This document shows positions 25,567-35,087 of a DNA stretch of 64,000 nt, piece after piece (position 1 is the stretch's first letter; each line of letters begins with the position of its first letter). A program made the translations under genes and the position numbers. Under the pieces are notes generated by a model. That model was not told the DNA's origin. It made no database searches and saw only the letters and a list, made by a program, of their open reading frames with translations. Source of the DNA: Pseudomonas putida (GTDB taxonomy: Bacteria > Pseudomonadota > Gammaproteobacteria > Pseudomonadales > Pseudomonadaceae); assembly GCF_002906855.1 (NCBI RefSeq), contig NZ_MINI01000048.1:1178001-1242000 (forward strand), given 5' to 3'.

Positions 25567-26928
25567 TTATCGAATCGCCTCAAGGGTCAAATCGAGGCAT
25601 TTGCGCGCCTTTTCCACCAGTTCATCCACTTCGGCATGGCTGATCACCAGCGGCGGGGCGATGATCATGGTGTCGCCCACCGCGCGCATGATCAGGCCGT
25701 TCTCGAAGCAGAAGTTGCGGCACACCATGCCCACACCTTTGCCCTCGTAACGGCTGCGGGTCGCCTTGTCCTTGACCAGCTCGATGGCACCGAGCATGCC
25801 CAGGCCGCGCACCTCGCCCACCAGCGGGTGGTCCTGCAGCTCACGCAGACGTTTTTGCAAGTAAGGTGCCACTTCCGTGCGCGCCTTCTCGACGATCTTC
25901 TCGTCACGCAGGATGCGCAGGTTTTCCAGGCCCACCGCAGCCGCCACCGGGTGGCCGGAATAGGTGAAGCCGTGGTTGAAGTCACCACCTTCGCTGATTA
26001 CCTTGGCCACCTTGTCACGCACGATCACACCGCCCATGGGGATGTAACCGGAAGTGAGGCCCTTGGCGATGGTCATCAGGTCGGGCTTGAGGTCGTAGTA
26101 GTCGGAGCCGAACCACTCGCCGGTGCGACCGAAACCGCAGATCACTTCGTCGGCGACGAACAGGATGTCGTACTTGGCCAGGATCTCCTTGACCTTCGGC
26201 CAGTAGGTTTCTGGCGGAATGATCACCCCGCCGGCGCCCTGGATCGGCTCGGCGATGAAGGCAGCGACATTGTCTTCGCCGACTTCCAGAATCTTCTTCT
26301 CCAGCTGCTCGGCAGCCCATACCCCGAACGCGTCCGGGTCCATGTCACCGCCTTCGCCGAACCAGTACGGTTGTGGAATATGCACGATGCCCGGGATCGG
26401 CAAGCCGCCCTGCTCATGCATGCCACTCATGCCACCCAGGCAAGCACCGGCGAAGGTGGAGCCGTGGTAGCCGTTGATGCGGCCGATGATGGTCTGCTTG
26501 TGCGGCTTACCCTTAAGCGCCCAGTAGTGGCGAACCATGCGCAGCACGGTGTCGTTGCCTTCGGAGCCGGAGCCGGTGAAGAACACATGGGTCATGCCTT
26601 CCGGCGCCACCTCGGTGATCGCCTTGGCCAGCTCCAAGGCTGGCGGGTGAGCGGTCTGGAAGAACAGGTTGTAGTACGGCAGCTCACGCATCTGCTTTTC
26701 TGCCGCCTGCACCAGTTCTTCACGGCCATAGCCGACCGCCACGCACCACAGGCCGGCCATGCCGTCGAGGATCTTGTGCCCCTCGCTGTCCCACAAATGC
26801 ACACCCTGCGCCTTGGTGATGATGCGCGGCCCCTTCTCCTTCAACTGCTTGTAGTCAGAGAAGGGGGCAAGGTGGTGCTCGCCGCTCAGGGTCTGCCATT
26901 CACGGGTTTGCGGGTTGTTGACGCTCAT
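25567..26928 (-). CDS. spuC: Polyamine:pyruvate/2-oxoglutarate aminotransferase SpuC
   Basis: The 453-residue class III aminotransferase has the PLP lysine at Lys289 in TIAKGLTSGYIPMGG, the FVADEVICGFGRTG motif and GSGSEGNDT for phosphate binding. SpuC converts putrescine (and in some species cadaverine or other amines) to the aminoaldehyde. The start at 26928 has GGAGAGGC upstream. It lies 46 bases after spuB, consistent with a spuB-spuC transcript continuing into the transporter genes. Confidence 0.95.
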   Translation of the reverse strand: MSVNNPQTREWQTLSGEHHLAPFSDYKQLKEKGPRIITKAQGVHLWDSEGHKILDGMAGLWCVAVGYGREELVQAAEKQMRELPYYNLFFQTAHPPALELAKAITEVAPEGMTHVFFTGSGSEGNDTVLRMVRHYWALKGKPHKQTIIGRINGYHGSTFAGACLGGMSGMHEQGGLPIPGIVHIPQPYWFGEGGDMDPDAFGVWAAEQLEKKILEVGEDNVAAFIAEPIQGAGGVIIPPETYWPKVKEILAKYDILFVADEVICGFGRTGEWFGSDYYDLKPDLMTIAKGLTSGYIPMGGVIVRDKVAKVISEGGDFNHGFTYSGHPVAAAVGLENLRILRDEKIVEKARTEVAPYLQKRLRELQDHPLVGEVRGLGMLGAIELVKDKATRSRYEGKGVGMVCRNFCFENGLIMRAVGDTMIIAPPLVISHAEVDELVEKARKCLDLTLEAIR

Positions 26929-26974
26929 GTGCCTCTCCATTTTCCGGCGGCCGCACCAGCGGCCTCAGGGTTGA

Positions 26975-28333
26975 TCAGACAGCGAATAACAGGAATTCAC
27001 GCTCCCAGGAGCTGATGACGCGCTTGAAGTTCTCGTGCTCAGCGCGCTTGGTGGCGACATAGCCGGTGATGAACTTCTTGCCCAGGTACTGCACCAGGGC
27101 ACCGCTGTTTTCCATGCGTTCGAGGGCGTCTTCGATAGTCAATGGCAGGCGCAGGTTACGGCGCTCATAGCCTCGGCCCTGGACTGGCGCACTGGCGTCG
27201 ATGCCCTCGACCATGCCGATATAGCCGCACAGCAGGCTGGCGGCGATGGCCAGGTAAGGGTTGGCATCGGCACCCGGAAGGCGGTTTTCGACACGACGGT
27301 TCTGCGGGCCGGCATCCGGTACGCGCAGGCCGACGGTGCGGTTCTCCTCGCCCCACTCGACGTTCACCGGCGCCGAGGTGTCGGGCAGGAAGCGGCGGAA
27401 CGAGTTGACGTTGGGGGCGAACAGCGGCAGCGCTTCGGGGATGAACTTCTGCAGGCCACCGATGTGGTGCAGGAACAGCTCGCTCATGCTGCCATCTTCA
27501 TTGCTGAAGATATTCTTGCCGGTGGCCACGTCGACCACGCTCTGGTGCAGGTGCATGGCGCTGCCCGGCTCGCCGGTCATCGGCTTGGCCATGAAGGTGG
27601 CGGCCACGTTGTGCTTGAGCGCGGCCTCGCGCATGGTGCGCTTGAACACCAGGATCTGGTCGGCCAGGTGCAGGGCGTCGCCATGACGGAAGTTGATCTC
27701 CATCTGCGCCGTGCCGTCTTCGTGGATCAGCGTGTCGAGGTCCAGGCGCTGCAGTTCGCACCAGTCATAGACGTCTTCGAACAGGGGATCGAATTCGTTG
27801 GCGGCTTCGATCGAGAACGACTGGCGGCCGGTTTCCGGGCGGCCAGAGCGACCGACCGGCGGCTGCAGCGGGAAGTCAGGGTCTTCGCTGCGCTTGGTCA
27901 GGTAGAACTCCATCTCCGGCGCGACGATCGGCTGCCAGCCCTTGTCGGCGTAGAGCTTGAGGACTTTCTTCAGTACGTTGCGCGGCGACAGTTCGACCGG
28001 GTTGCCCTTCTTGTCGTAGGTGTCGTGGATCACCTGGGCGGTCGGCTCGATGGCCCACGGCACCAGGAATACAGCGTCCTGGTCGGGACGGCAGATCATG
28101 TCGATGTCGGCCGGGTCGAGCAGGTCGTAATAGATGTCATCGTCGACATAGTCGCCGGTCACGGTCTGCAGCAGCACGCTCTCGGGCAGGCGCATGCCTT
28201 TTTCGGCGATGAATTTGTTGGTCGGCGATATCTTGCCGCGAGTGATGCCAGTCAGGTCGCTGATCAGGCATTCGACTTCGGTGATCTTGTGCTCTTTCAA
28301 CCAATCGGTGAGCTGGTCGAGGTTGTTACTCAT
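26975..28333 (-). CDS. spuB: Gamma-glutamylpolyamine synthetase SpuB (glutamine synthetase family)
   Basis: The 452-residue protein has the glutamine synthetase beta-grasp start (ECLISDLTGITRGKISP), catalytic-domain motifs PEMEFYL, GEPGSAMHLHQS and a C-terminal NPYLAIAASLLCGYIG. GS-like proteins in polyamine clusters ligate glutamate to putrescine or other amines (PuuA/PauA reaction) as the first step of the gamma-glutamylation route. Its Shine-Dalgarno sequence sits inside the inverted repeat TACCTC-AG-GAGGTA. Confidence 0.92.
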   Translation of the reverse strand: MSNNLDQLTDWLKEHKITEVECLISDLTGITRGKISPTNKFIAEKGMRLPESVLLQTVTGDYVDDDIYYDLLDPADIDMICRPDQDAVFLVPWAIEPTAQVIHDTYDKKGNPVELSPRNVLKKVLKLYADKGWQPIVAPEMEFYLTKRSEDPDFPLQPPVGRSGRPETGRQSFSIEAANEFDPLFEDVYDWCELQRLDLDTLIHEDGTAQMEINFRHGDALHLADQILVFKRTMREAALKHNVAATFMAKPMTGEPGSAMHLHQSVVDVATGKNIFSNEDGSMSELFLHHIGGLQKFIPEALPLFAPNVNSFRRFLPDTSAPVNVEWGEENRTVGLRVPDAGPQNRRVENRLPGADANPYLAIAASLLCGYIGMVEGIDASAPVQGRGYERRNLRLPLTIEDALERMENSGALVQYLGKKFITGYVATKRAEHENFKRVISSWEREFLLFAV

Positions 28334-28907
28334 AAATACCTCAGGAGGTAAGGTGGTCCGCGCTCTGATTCTGGAGGGAGTAGATTGCTAAAGCAAAAAC
28401 CCACGCGCAGGCGCACTGTGGATACACTGAAGTCAAGCGTGTCCGTAGTGAGATCAAAGGGCAGATATACGAGAAGAGCAACGAAAAAGCGTTACGAGGT
28501 GTGGTCCATATGCGCAAAACGTCAATTATTGCGGCCATGCAGGCTACAACTCGACTGATGCGTGCGGGAACGGCAGGGATACCCGACAGCACTGCACAGG
28601 CAGCGCGCTCAGGTCGCGACAAGCGGACCATGTGACCCTCGTATTATTGTGTTTTGGGTTGAGTCCGAGCTTAGCCTTGTTAATTTTTTTACACAACACC
28701 TCCGTAAAAAATAAAACACGGCGTCTTGGAGATAGCCCTTTGTGAGGGAAATAGCGGATAATGGCACGCCCCGATATGCAGCAAATCTGCCGTCGATGTG
28801 CCATTTCGAGGCATCATGGGGTTGGCTTGACATCAGTTTGTCTTTTCGATTGACTGGTCCTGCAAGCCCCCCTTGATTGATATTTTTAACAACAAAGGTG
28901 TTGCATC
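28334..28907. promoter_or_regulatory. Divergent control region between spuB and spuI, with TGGTCC repeats
   Basis: This 574-bp gap holds no convincing gene. Three copies of a TGGTCC-centred motif occur: TGGTCCGC (28354-28361), TGGTCCAT (28502-28509) and, on the opposite strand, TGGTCCGC (28630-28623). TACCTC-AG-GAGGTA at 28337-28350 covers the spuB ribosome-binding site. A TTGACA at 28827-28832 could be a -35 box for spuI, but the spaced -10 is poor. These are candidate operators only. Confidence 0.4.
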
Positions 28908-30284
28908 ATGTCGGTACCCCCGCGTGCCGTTCAGCTTAACGAAGCGAACGCGTTCCTTAAGGAACATCCTGAGGTTCTCTACGTTGACCTTCTGATTGCA
29001 GATATGAATGGTGTGGTGCGTGGTAAGCGCATTGAGCGCACCAGCCTCCACAAGGTTTACGAGAAAGGCATCAACCTGCCTGCCTCCCTCTTCGCCCTGG
29101 ACATCAACGGTTCCACCGTTGAAAGCACCGGGCTGGGCCTGGACATCGGCGATGCTGACCGCATCTGCTATCCAATCCCCGACACGCTGTGTAATGAGCC
29201 ATGGCAAAAGCGCCCGACCGCGCAGCTGCTGATGACCATGCACGAACTGGAAGGCGAGCCGTTCTTCGCCGACCCGCGCGAAGTACTGCGTCAGGTGGTG
29301 AGCAAATTCACCGATATGGGCCTGACCATCTGCGCCGCGTTCGAGCTGGAGTTTTACCTGATCGACCAGGAGAACGTGAACGGCCGTCCGCAGCCACCAC
29401 GCTCGCCAATCTCGGGCAAGCGCCCACAGTCGACCCAGGTGTACCTGATCGACGACCTCGACGAATATGCCGATTGCCTGCAGGACATCCTGGAAGGCGC
29501 GAAAGAGCAAGGCATCCCGGCTGACGCCATCGTCAAGGAAAGCGCCCCGGCGCAGTTCGAAGTCAACCTGCACCACGTTGCCGACCCGCTCAAGGCCTGC
29601 GACTACGCGGTACTGCTCAAGCGGTTGATCAAGAACATCGCCTACGACCATGAAATGGACACCACCTTCATGGCCAAGCCCTACCCGGGCCAGGCAGGCA
29701 ACGGCCTGCATGTACACATCTCCGTGCTGGACAAAGATGGCAACAACATCTTCACCAGCGAGGATCCCGAGCAGAACGCCGCGCTACGTCACGCTGTCGG
29801 CGGTGTGCTCGAGACCCTGCCTGCGTCCATGGCGTTCCTCTGCCCGAACGTCAACTCGTACCGCCGCTTTGGCGCGCAGTTCTACGTGCCGAATGCGCCG
29901 AGCTGGGGCCTGGACAACCGTACCGTGGCCCTGCGGGTGCCAACCGGTTCTGCAGATGCCGTGCGCATCGAGCACCGCGTAGCCGGCGCCGACGCCAACC
30001 CATACCTGATGATGGCTGCCGTGCTGGCAGGCGTGCACCACGGCCTGACCAACAAGATCGAGCCAGGCACGCCAATTGAAGGCAACTCGTACGAGCAGCT
30101 GGAACAGAGCCTGCCGAACAACCTGCGCGATGCCCTGCGCGAGCTGGACGACAGCGAGATCCTGAACAAGTACATCGATCCGAAGTACATCGACATCTTC
30201 GTCGCGTGCAAGGAGAGCGAGCTGGAGGAGTTCGAGCACTCGATCTCCGACCTCGAGTACAACTGGTATCTGCATACCGTGTAA
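28908..30284 (+). CDS. spuI: Gamma-glutamylpolyamine synthetase SpuI (glutamine synthetase family)
   Basis: The 458-residue GS-family protein carries LLIADMNGVVRGKRI at the N-terminus, FELEFYLIDQEN, GNGLHVHIS and NPYLMMAAVLAGVHHG. It is related to SpuB but distinct, and is transcribed divergently, as spuI is in P. aeruginosa. It is expected to gamma-glutamylate a polyamine, perhaps with a different preference. AAAGGTG precedes the ATG at 28908. A strong terminator follows directly. Confidence 0.92.
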   Translation: MSVPPRAVQLNEANAFLKEHPEVLYVDLLIADMNGVVRGKRIERTSLHKVYEKGINLPASLFALDINGSTVESTGLGLDIGDADRICYPIPDTLCNEPWQKRPTAQLLMTMHELEGEPFFADPREVLRQVVSKFTDMGLTICAAFELEFYLIDQENVNGRPQPPRSPISGKRPQSTQVYLIDDLDEYADCLQDILEGAKEQGIPADAIVKESAPAQFEVNLHHVADPLKACDYAVLLKRLIKNIAYDHEMDTTFMAKPYPGQAGNGLHVHISVLDKDGNNIFTSEDPEQNAALRHAVGGVLETLPASMAFLCPNVNSYRRFGAQFYVPNAPSWGLDNRTVALRVPTGSADAVRIEHRVAGADANPYLMMAAVLAGVHHGLTNKIEPGTPIEGNSYEQLEQSLPNNLRDALRELDDSEILNKYIDPKYIDIFVACKESELEEFEHSISDLEYNWYLHTV

Positions 30285-30286
30285 GC

Positions 30287-30316
30287 AAAAACGCCGCCCC
30301 TAGGGGCGGCGTTTTT
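30287..30316. terminator. Bidirectional terminator between spuI and argA
   Basis: AAAAACGCCGCCCC, TA, GGGGCGGCGTTTTT: a perfect 14-bp inverted repeat with A and T runs, serving both convergent genes. Confidence 0.95.
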
Positions 30317-30347
30317 CATTCCAGCCCGCGAAGAGGCCGGTACAGGC

Positions 30348-31646
30348 TTACAACGATTTCTCGAAAATCTTCGAATTGCGCTGGTAGTTGTACAGCGAAG
30401 CCCGCGCCGCCGGCAGCCGCTCTACGCCGCTAGGCGCAAACCCGCGTTCACGGAACCAGTGCGCCGTGCGCGTGGTAAGCACGAACAAAGTAGCCAACCC
30501 CATCTGCTTCGCCCGCCCCTCGATGCGTTCGAGCAGCTCGTCCCCGCGCCCGCCATGGCGGTACTCCGGGTTCACCGCCAGGCACGCCAGTTCTCCCGCT
30601 TGGGAATCGGCAATCGGGTACAGCGCCGCACAGGCGATGATCATGCCCTCGCGCTCGACCACGCTGAACTGCTCGATCTCACGTTCAAGCACCTCACGCG
30701 AACGACGCACCAGAATGCCCTGCTCCTCCAGCGGGCTGATCAGCTCCAGCAAGCCACCGACATCATCGATGGTCGCCTCGCGCACCACTTCGAACTGCTC
30801 CTGCGACACCAGCGTACCGCCACCTTCGCGGGTGAACAGCTCGGTCAGCAGCGCACCGTCCTCGGCATAACTGACGATATGGCTACGCGCCACACCACCT
30901 TTGCAGGCCTCGGCAGCGGCATCCAGCAGCTCGCCCTGGTAATCACTGCCCAGGCGCGCCAGGTGCGGGGCGATCTGCTGCGGGCGCAGTTCCCGCACCA
31001 GCTTGCCGTTCTCGTCCAGCAGGCCCGGCTCGGCACCGAACAGCAGCAGCTTGTCGGCGCCCAGCTCGATGGCCGCGCGCGTGGCGACGTCTTCGCAGGC
31101 CAAATTGAAGATCTCGCCAGTGGGCGAGTAGCCCAGCGGCGACAGCAGCACGATGGAGCGCTCGTCGAGCAGGCGGCTGATGCCCTTGCGGTCGACCCGA
31201 CGCACTTCGCCGGTGTGGTGGTAGTCCACCCCTTCAAGCACGCCAATCGGCCGTGCGGTGACCAGGTTGCCGGAGGCCACGCGCAGGCGTGAGCCCTGCA
31301 TCGGCGAGGCGGCGATGTCCATCGACAGGCGCGCCTCGATGGCCAGGCGCAAGGCGCCGACGGCGTCGATCACGCAGTCCAGGGTGGCGGCATCGGTAAT
31401 GCGCATGCCCCGGTGGTAGTGCGGGGTCAGGCCGCGGTCAGCCAGGCGGCTCTCGATCTGCGGGCGCGAACCATGCACCAGCACCAGGCGCACACCCAGG
31501 CTGTGCAGCAGCACCAGGTCGTGGACGATATTGCCGAAATTCGGGTGTTCAACCCCATCGCCGGGGAGCATCACCACAAAGGTGCAGTCGCGATGGGCAT
31601 TGATGTATGGGGAGGCATGACGTAGCCAGTTGACGTATTCGGGCAT
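30348..31646 (-). CDS. argA: ArgA, N-acetylglutamate synthase
   Basis: The 432-residue protein joins an amino-acid-kinase-like N-terminal domain (LVLVHGSRPQIESRL) to a C-terminal GNAT acetyltransferase domain (LAVNPEYRHGGRGDELLERIE), as in classical ArgA. It makes N-acetylglutamate from glutamate and acetyl-CoA, the first step of arginine synthesis, and is normally inhibited by arginine. The ATG at 31646 gives the standard length. argE lies next upstream. Confidence 0.96.
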   Translation of the reverse strand: MPEYVNWLRHASPYINAHRDCTFVVMLPGDGVEHPNFGNIVHDLVLLHSLGVRLVLVHGSRPQIESRLADRGLTPHYHRGMRITDAATLDCVIDAVGALRLAIEARLSMDIAASPMQGSRLRVASGNLVTARPIGVLEGVDYHHTGEVRRVDRKGISRLLDERSIVLLSPLGYSPTGEIFNLACEDVATRAAIELGADKLLLFGAEPGLLDENGKLVRELRPQQIAPHLARLGSDYQGELLDAAAEACKGGVARSHIVSYAEDGALLTELFTREGGGTLVSQEQFEVVREATIDDVGGLLELISPLEEQGILVRRSREVLEREIEQFSVVEREGMIIACAALYPIADSQAGELACLAVNPEYRHGGRGDELLERIEGRAKQMGLATLFVLTTRTAHWFRERGFAPSGVERLPAARASLYNYQRNSKIFEKSL

Positions 31647-31771
31647 GACAGGGCCTGTGGATAAAGTGGACGGAGAACGGTGAATCACACGGCGTTCAGG
31701 ATCATCGTCGGAACAGGCTTGCGGTCACGCGCGCTCTCCTCTAGGCAAGAACGAATCAACAGGGTGAACGT

Positions 31772-32914
31772 TTAATTCAGGCAGTAGTGCCGGATCAGGT
31801 CACGCAATAGACGCACGGTAGGCTCGATTCGTGACATTTCAAGGTATTCGCCGGGCTGGTGGGCGCAGGCGATGTCGCCGGGGCCAAGCACGATGGTCTG
31901 GCAACCCAGCTGCTGAAGATAAGGCGCTTCGGTACCGAACGCCACCGCTTCGGCCCGATGACCGGTAAGGCGCTCCGCCACTTGCACCAGCTCGGCATTG
32001 GCGGCCTCCTCGAAGGGTGGCACCTCAGGGAACAGCGGTGCGTAGTCGATACGTACCTCATGGCGCTCGGCCACCGGCTGCAGCTTGCCGCGAATGGCGG
32101 CCCGCAGCTGTTCGACATCCATGCCTGGCAACGGGCGCAGGTCGAACTCCAGGGCGCACTGGCCGCAGATGCGGTTGGGGTTGTCACCGCCATGGATGCA
32201 GCCGAAGTTCATGGTGGGCGTAGGCACGGTGAACTGCGGGTTGCTGAAGGTTGCCTGCCACTGCCGGCGCAGGCCCATCAGCTCGCCCATCACCTCGTGC
32301 ATGGCCTCCATCGCGCTGCGGCCCAGGCTCGGGTCGGACGAATGGCCGCTGCGCCCGAGGATATCGATGCGGTCCATGAGGATGCCCTTGTGCATGCGGA
32401 TCGGCCGCAAGCCCGTGGGCTCGCCGATCACCGCCGCGCGGCCGAGCGGCTGGCCGGCAGCGGCCAGGGCGCGGGCGCCGGACATGGAGCTTTCTTCATC
32501 GCAGGTGGCGAGGATCAGCAGCGGTTGCTTGAAATCGTGCTCCAGCAGCGGGATCACCGCTTCGATGACCAAGGCGAAAAAGCCTTTCATGTCGCAACTG
32601 CCCAGGCCGACCCAGCGACCGTCTGCCTCGGTGAGCTTGAGCGGGTCGCTGGACCACAGCTGTTCGTCGTAAGGCACGGTGTCGCTATGACCCGCAAGCA
32701 CCAGGCCGCCAGGGCCGCTACCGCGACTGGCCAGCAGGTTGAACTTGCCGGGGCTGACCTGCTGGATGTCACAGCTGAAGCCCAGATCGCCCAGCCAGCC
32801 AGCCAGCAGGTCGATAACCTGACGGTTGGACTGGTCCAGTGCGGGTTGGGTGCAGCTGACCGAGGGCGCGGCGATCAAAGCGGCAAACTGGTCTTTCAAC
32901 GTCGGCAACGGCAT
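31772..32914 (-). CDS. argE: ArgE, acetylornithine deacetylase (M20 peptidase family)
   Basis: The 380-residue protein has the M20 metal-site motifs LAGHSDTVPYD, GSCDMKGF and ATCDEESSMSGA, then the dimerisation lid domain with GRSGHSSDP. It removes the acetyl group from N-acetylornithine, or acts on related acylated substrates. Of two close ATGs, the one at 32914 is chosen because GAGGAG would be too near the one at 32920. Confidence 0.92.
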   Translation of the reverse strand: MPLPTLKDQFAALIAAPSVSCTQPALDQSNRQVIDLLAGWLGDLGFSCDIQQVSPGKFNLLASRGSGPGGLVLAGHSDTVPYDEQLWSSDPLKLTEADGRWVGLGSCDMKGFFALVIEAVIPLLEHDFKQPLLILATCDEESSMSGARALAAAGQPLGRAAVIGEPTGLRPIRMHKGILMDRIDILGRSGHSSDPSLGRSAMEAMHEVMGELMGLRRQWQATFSNPQFTVPTPTMNFGCIHGGDNPNRICGQCALEFDLRPLPGMDVEQLRAAIRGKLQPVAERHEVRIDYAPLFPEVPPFEEAANAELVQVAERLTGHRAEAVAFGTEAPYLQQLGCQTIVLGPGDIACAHQPGEYLEMSRIEPTVRLLRDLIRHYCLN

Positions 32915-33028
32915 GCGCATACTCCTCGGAAGCGTTGCCCATCATAGGACTATCCGCCGTCTGGAATAAACCGTTGCCGGCCGACTCCTGTAGACTGCCC
33001 TGCAACGACGCCCTCTTTCGAGCCTGTG

Positions 33029-34405
33029 ATGCACAAAGAAACCGAACTTAAGCTCCGCGCCAGCCGCGAGACCCTGGCCGCCCTGCGCGAGCACCCCCTG
33101 CTGAAAAAGCGCAACAAGTCCGGCTGGCAGACTCGCGAGCTGCTCAACCAGTACTTCGACACCCCCGAGCGCGAACTCTCCGCCGCCCGTGTCGCCCTGC
33201 GCCTGCGGCGTGACGGCGAGGAAGTCATCCAGACCCTGAAGTGCCGCGGCCAGAGCGTCGCCGGTCTGTCCGTGCGCAACGAGTACGAATGGCACCTGGA
33301 CAAGGTCAAGCTCGACCTGAAAAAGCTCGACGCCACCTGCTGGCCTGAGCAACTGGCCGAGCTGGACAAAAAAACCATCAAGCCGCTGTTCACCACCGAT
33401 TTCACCCGCGAATACGCCGAAATCAGCTGGGGCCGCGGCAAGAGCAAGGTCGTGATCGAGGCCGCGCTGGACCAAGGCTTCGTGATCGCTGGCAAGCGCA
33501 AGGAAGAGATCAGCGAGCTGGAGCTGGAACTGCGCGAAGGCGCCCCTGAAGCGCTGCTGGAGCTGGCCGCCGAGCTGGCCGCGAGCCTGCCACTGATGCC
33601 GTGCGACATCAGCAAGGCCGAGCGCGGCTACCGCCTGCTGGAGCCGGACAGCTACGAGCTGGGCCTGCCTTCCACCGAACTGGACGCCGAAATGGCCGTG
33701 GACGACGCGTTCACCGCGCTCGCCTGGCAGCTGCTGGGCAGCAGCCAGCGCCTGGCCGAGCAGTACCGCCACAATGGCCACTGGCGCCTGCTGCAGGACT
33801 GGGTACAGTGCCTGGCCGAACTGCGTGCACTGGTTGCCAGCCTGGGCCAGGCCGCACCACGCGCGACCACCCGCGAGTTGCGCGCCAGCCTCGATGCGCT
33901 GCTGGAAGACTGGCGCCCGCTGGTGCAGGCCGGCAACGACGACGAAGACATCCGCCGTGCCGCGCCCGAGCAGTTCATCGAAGAGCTTGAAGACGTACGC
34001 TGGGGCCAGTTCTCCCTGGAAACCTCGCGCTGGCTGCTGGCCCGTGCCTGGACCGTGGAGCGCAAGGGCCGCGGCGAGCGCCAGGGCAAGGCGCAGCTGG
34101 CCAGCTGGCTGGCGCACCTGCTGGGCGAAGAAGGCCGCTCGCTGAAGCTGCCGCTGTACACCCAGCGCCCGGAAGACCTGGCCGAACAGCTGCCGCGTAT
34201 CGAACAGCTGCTGGCCTGGCTGCACCATGCCCGCCAAGTGCTCGAAGCGCCGCAGATGGACCGCCTGTACGGCGACCTGAAGAAGCTGCATGAACTGGCG
34301 GAACTGCCACTGGGTGAAGAACCTGATGAACTGCTGGAAGCGCGGATCGAGCAGGCTCGGGTAGTTGATCAGAGCCGGGGCTGGAAGCACCTGCTCAAGG
34401 CCTGA
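33029..34405 (+). CDS. CYTH-CHAD inorganic triphosphatase
   Basis: The 458-residue protein starts with the ExExK signature of CYTH enzymes (Glu4, Glu6, Lys8 in HKETELKLRAS) and has the paired strands lined with Arg and Lys, then a helical, His/Arg-bearing CHAD domain from about residue 220. The architecture matches YgiF of E. coli, which hydrolyses tripolyphosphate; CHAD domains bind polyphosphate. Location is cytoplasmic. A GTG one codon upstream is possible. Confidence 0.9.
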   Translation: MHKETELKLRASRETLAALREHPLLKKRNKSGWQTRELLNQYFDTPERELSAARVALRLRRDGEEVIQTLKCRGQSVAGLSVRNEYEWHLDKVKLDLKKLDATCWPEQLAELDKKTIKPLFTTDFTREYAEISWGRGKSKVVIEAALDQGFVIAGKRKEEISELELELREGAPEALLELAAELAASLPLMPCDISKAERGYRLLEPDSYELGLPSTELDAEMAVDDAFTALAWQLLGSSQRLAEQYRHNGHWRLLQDWVQCLAELRALVASLGQAAPRATTRELRASLDALLEDWRPLVQAGNDDEDIRRAAPEQFIEELEDVRWGQFSLETSRWLLARAWTVERKGRGERQGKAQLASWLAHLLGEEGRSLKLPLYTQRPEDLAEQLPRIEQLLAWLHHARQVLEAPQMDRLYGDLKKLHELAELPLGEEPDELLEARIEQARVVDQSRGWKHLLKA

Positions 34406-34420
34406 TACCGCGTCGCCTGC

Positions 34421-34487
34421 TTCGCGGGCATGCCCGTTCCTACAGGGCTACGGATTTCCCGGTAGGAGCGGGGTTGTACCGCGAAGG
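34421..34487. repeat. Pair of REP elements
   Basis: TTCGCGGGCATGCCCGTTCC and, in opposite orientation, GGTAGGAGCGGGGTTGTACCGCGAA face each other across about 20 bases, between convergent genes. The second copy has drifted from consensus (GGGGTTGTACC). Confidence 0.85.
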
Positions 34488-34489
34488 CC

Positions 34490-34960
34490 TCACCTCGATA
34501 GCGGCAGGCTGGTGGTAGACTTGATCTCCGACAGCGCCACGATCGAGTTCACTTCCTGAATACCTGGCACGTTCGAAAGTTTTTCGAAGAAGAAGCGCTC
34601 ATAAGCCTCGATATCCGAGGTGACGATGCGCAGCAAAAAGTCCACCGCCCCCATCAGCACATAGCACTCCAGCACCTCCGGAAAGCCGCGGATCGCCTCG
34701 GTGAATTCGGTGAAGTTTGAGCGGCCGTGAGCGTTGAGTTTCACCTCGGCGAAGATCTGCGTATTCAAGCCGACCTTCTTGCGGTCCAGCAGGGTCACCT
34801 GCCCACGGATCACCCCCTCCTCTTTCAAACGCTGAATCCTGCGCCAGCAGGGTGATTGCGACAGCCCCACTCGCTCGGCGATCTGCGCACTGGACAGCGA
34901 TGCGTCTTCTTGCAGGAGCTCGAGAATGCGCCGGTCGTAGGCATCCAGTTCGCCTTGCAT
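34490..34960 (-). CDS. Lrp/AsnC-family transcriptional regulator
   Basis: The 156-residue regulator has the N-terminal HTH (DRRILELLQEDASLSSAQIAERVGLSQSPCWRRIQRL) and a C-terminal RAM/Lrp ligand-binding domain. AsnC/Lrp proteins form octamers and sense amino acids. GGAG lies before the ATG. It is divergent from the ACT-like gene across a 127-bp gap, which may be its target. The effector is unknown; an amino acid is expected. Confidence 0.92.
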   Translation of the reverse strand: MQGELDAYDRRILELLQEDASLSSAQIAERVGLSQSPCWRRIQRLKEEGVIRGQVTLLDRKKVGLNTQIFAEVKLNAHGRSNFTEFTEAIRGFPEVLECYVLMGAVDFLLRIVTSDIEAYERFFFEKLSNVPGIQEVNSIVALSEIKSTTSLPLSR

Positions 34961-35087
34961 GAATAATTCTCCAAAATATCTTTATGCGAATTGATCAATC
35001 TGTAACACCCGTAATTCGATGGAATCATAGCGAAAAAATACCGGCTTCGACGTGCAAGAATTTCTCCCACATTCGCGGAGACCCAGC

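Noticed and set aside
28761..28784. Possible sigma-54 promoter (TGGCAC...ATGC) before spuI
   Set aside because: The spacing between the TGGCAC and the GC parts is about three bases too long for a -24/-12 promoter.
28341..28833. Three overlapping minus-strand ORFs in the spuB-spuI gap
   Set aside because: They overlap one another in different frames, have no ribosome-binding site I trust, and show no domain. Treated as non-coding control DNA.
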